Shown: positions 63,790 to 64,000 of the stretch, piece by piece
How the letters are laid out: every line of letters starts with the position of its first letter
Position numbering within the stretch: the first letter of the stretch is position 1
NCBI RefSeq assembly: GCF_005843885.1
Contig: NZ_CP040443.1
Location: 434,001-498,000, forward strand
Source: Escherichia sp. E4742
Lineage (GTDB): Bacteria > Pseudomonadota > Gammaproteobacteria > Enterobacterales > Enterobacteriaceae
Length of the DNA: 64,000 nucleotides
Reading direction: 5' to 3'
The notes under the pieces: model-generated
What the model was told of the DNA's origin: nothing
The model's database searches: none
Seen by the model: the letters and a program-made list of their open reading frames with translations, nothing else
Translations under genes and position numbers: made by a program

Positions 63790-64000
63790 TTACTCTTGCG
63801 GGATTTGACCATCCGGCCAGGCATGGATTACTGCTTTGATTAGCGTTGCCAGTGGGATAGCGAAGAATACGCCCCAGAATCCCCACAGCCCGCCGAAAAT
63901 CACCACCGATAAAATAATCACCAACGGATGCAGGTTCACGGCTTCAGAGAACAACACCGGTACGAGTAAGTTACCGTCCAGCGCCTGGATAATCAGATAC
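63790..64000 (-). CDS. perM: Putative permease PerM (AI-2E family), C-terminal fragment
   Basis: The last 70 codons of a membrane protein cut by the right edge. The visible part reads LDGNLLVPVLFSEAVNLHPL, then a hydrophobic stretch VIILSVVIFGGLWGFWGVFFAIPLATLIKAVI, and ends HAWPDGQIPQE. This is the conserved C-terminus of the AI-2E transporter/PerM (YfgO) family, with the signature P-V-L-F-S-x(3)-N-L-H-P. K-12 PerM is about 353 residues; its function is not settled. Confidence 0.92.
   Translation of the reverse strand, partial: YLIIQALDGNLLVPVLFSEAVNLHPLVIILSVVIFGGLWGFWGVFFAIPLATLIKAVIHAWPDGQIPQE

Overview
The window is a stretch of Escherichia chromosome, most likely E. coli or a very close relative. 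Nearly every gene matches, in order, strand and length, the block that runs from ligA-zipA-cysZ-cysK-ptsHI-crr to dapA-gcvR-bcp-perM in E. coli K-12. Several proteins carry scattered substitutions relative to the K-12 sequences as I remember them (ZipA linker, MurR N-terminus, DapA). That suggests a lineage distant from K-12 within the genus; this is inference, not a computed distance.

Layout. 1-7.3 kb: ligA start, zipA, cysZ, cysK, the phosphotransferase operon ptsH-ptsI-crr, and pdxK. 7.4-12.6 kb: yfeK and the sulfate/thiosulfate operon cysPTWAM (minus strand). 12.8-18.4 kb: ucpA and the MurNAc recycling genes murR / murQ-murP-yfeW. 18.6-24.2 kb: yfeX, yfeY, yfeZ, ypeA, amiA, hemF, eutR. 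24.2-37.8 kb: the 17-gene ethanolamine microcompartment operon eutS-P-Q-T-D-M-N-E-J-G-H-A-B-C-L-K-R, all on the minus strand. 38-43.6 kb: maeB, talA, tktB. 43.7-52.8 kb: ypfG, nudK, aegA, narQ, acrD and the 19-codon gene ypfM. 53.2-58.7 kb: yffB, dapE, ypfN, ypfH, tmcA, ypfJ. 58.8-59.5 kb: a VapBC toxin-antitoxin pair. 59.6-64 kb: purC, bamC, dapA, gcvR, bcp and the 3' end of perM.

The genes form a few cooperating sets. CysZ, CysPTWA, CysK and CysM import sulfate or thiosulfate and make cysteine. HPr, EI and IIAGlc supply phosphate to sugar permeases, including MurP, which has no IIA domain of its own. MurP and MurQ turn external MurNAc into GlcNAc-6-P, and neighbouring AmiA and YfeW are also wall enzymes. 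The eut genes build a protein shell around ethanolamine ammonia-lyase, acetaldehyde and alcohol dehydrogenases and phosphotransacetylase. DapE and DapA belong to lysine/diaminopimelate synthesis.

I found no new multi-gene system. The departures from the familiar map are: a 118-bp frameshifting deletion in eutJ, apparently at a short direct repeat; an uninterrupted eutA-eutB junction where K-12 carries the CPZ-55 prophage; a vapBC cassette between ypfJ and purC; no hyf hydrogenase-4 operon between bcp and perM; a duplicated terminator hairpin around a REP pair between yfeW and yfeX; and stacked tandem duplications at the REP after tktB. No rRNA, tRNA, insertion sequence or CRISPR array was recognised.
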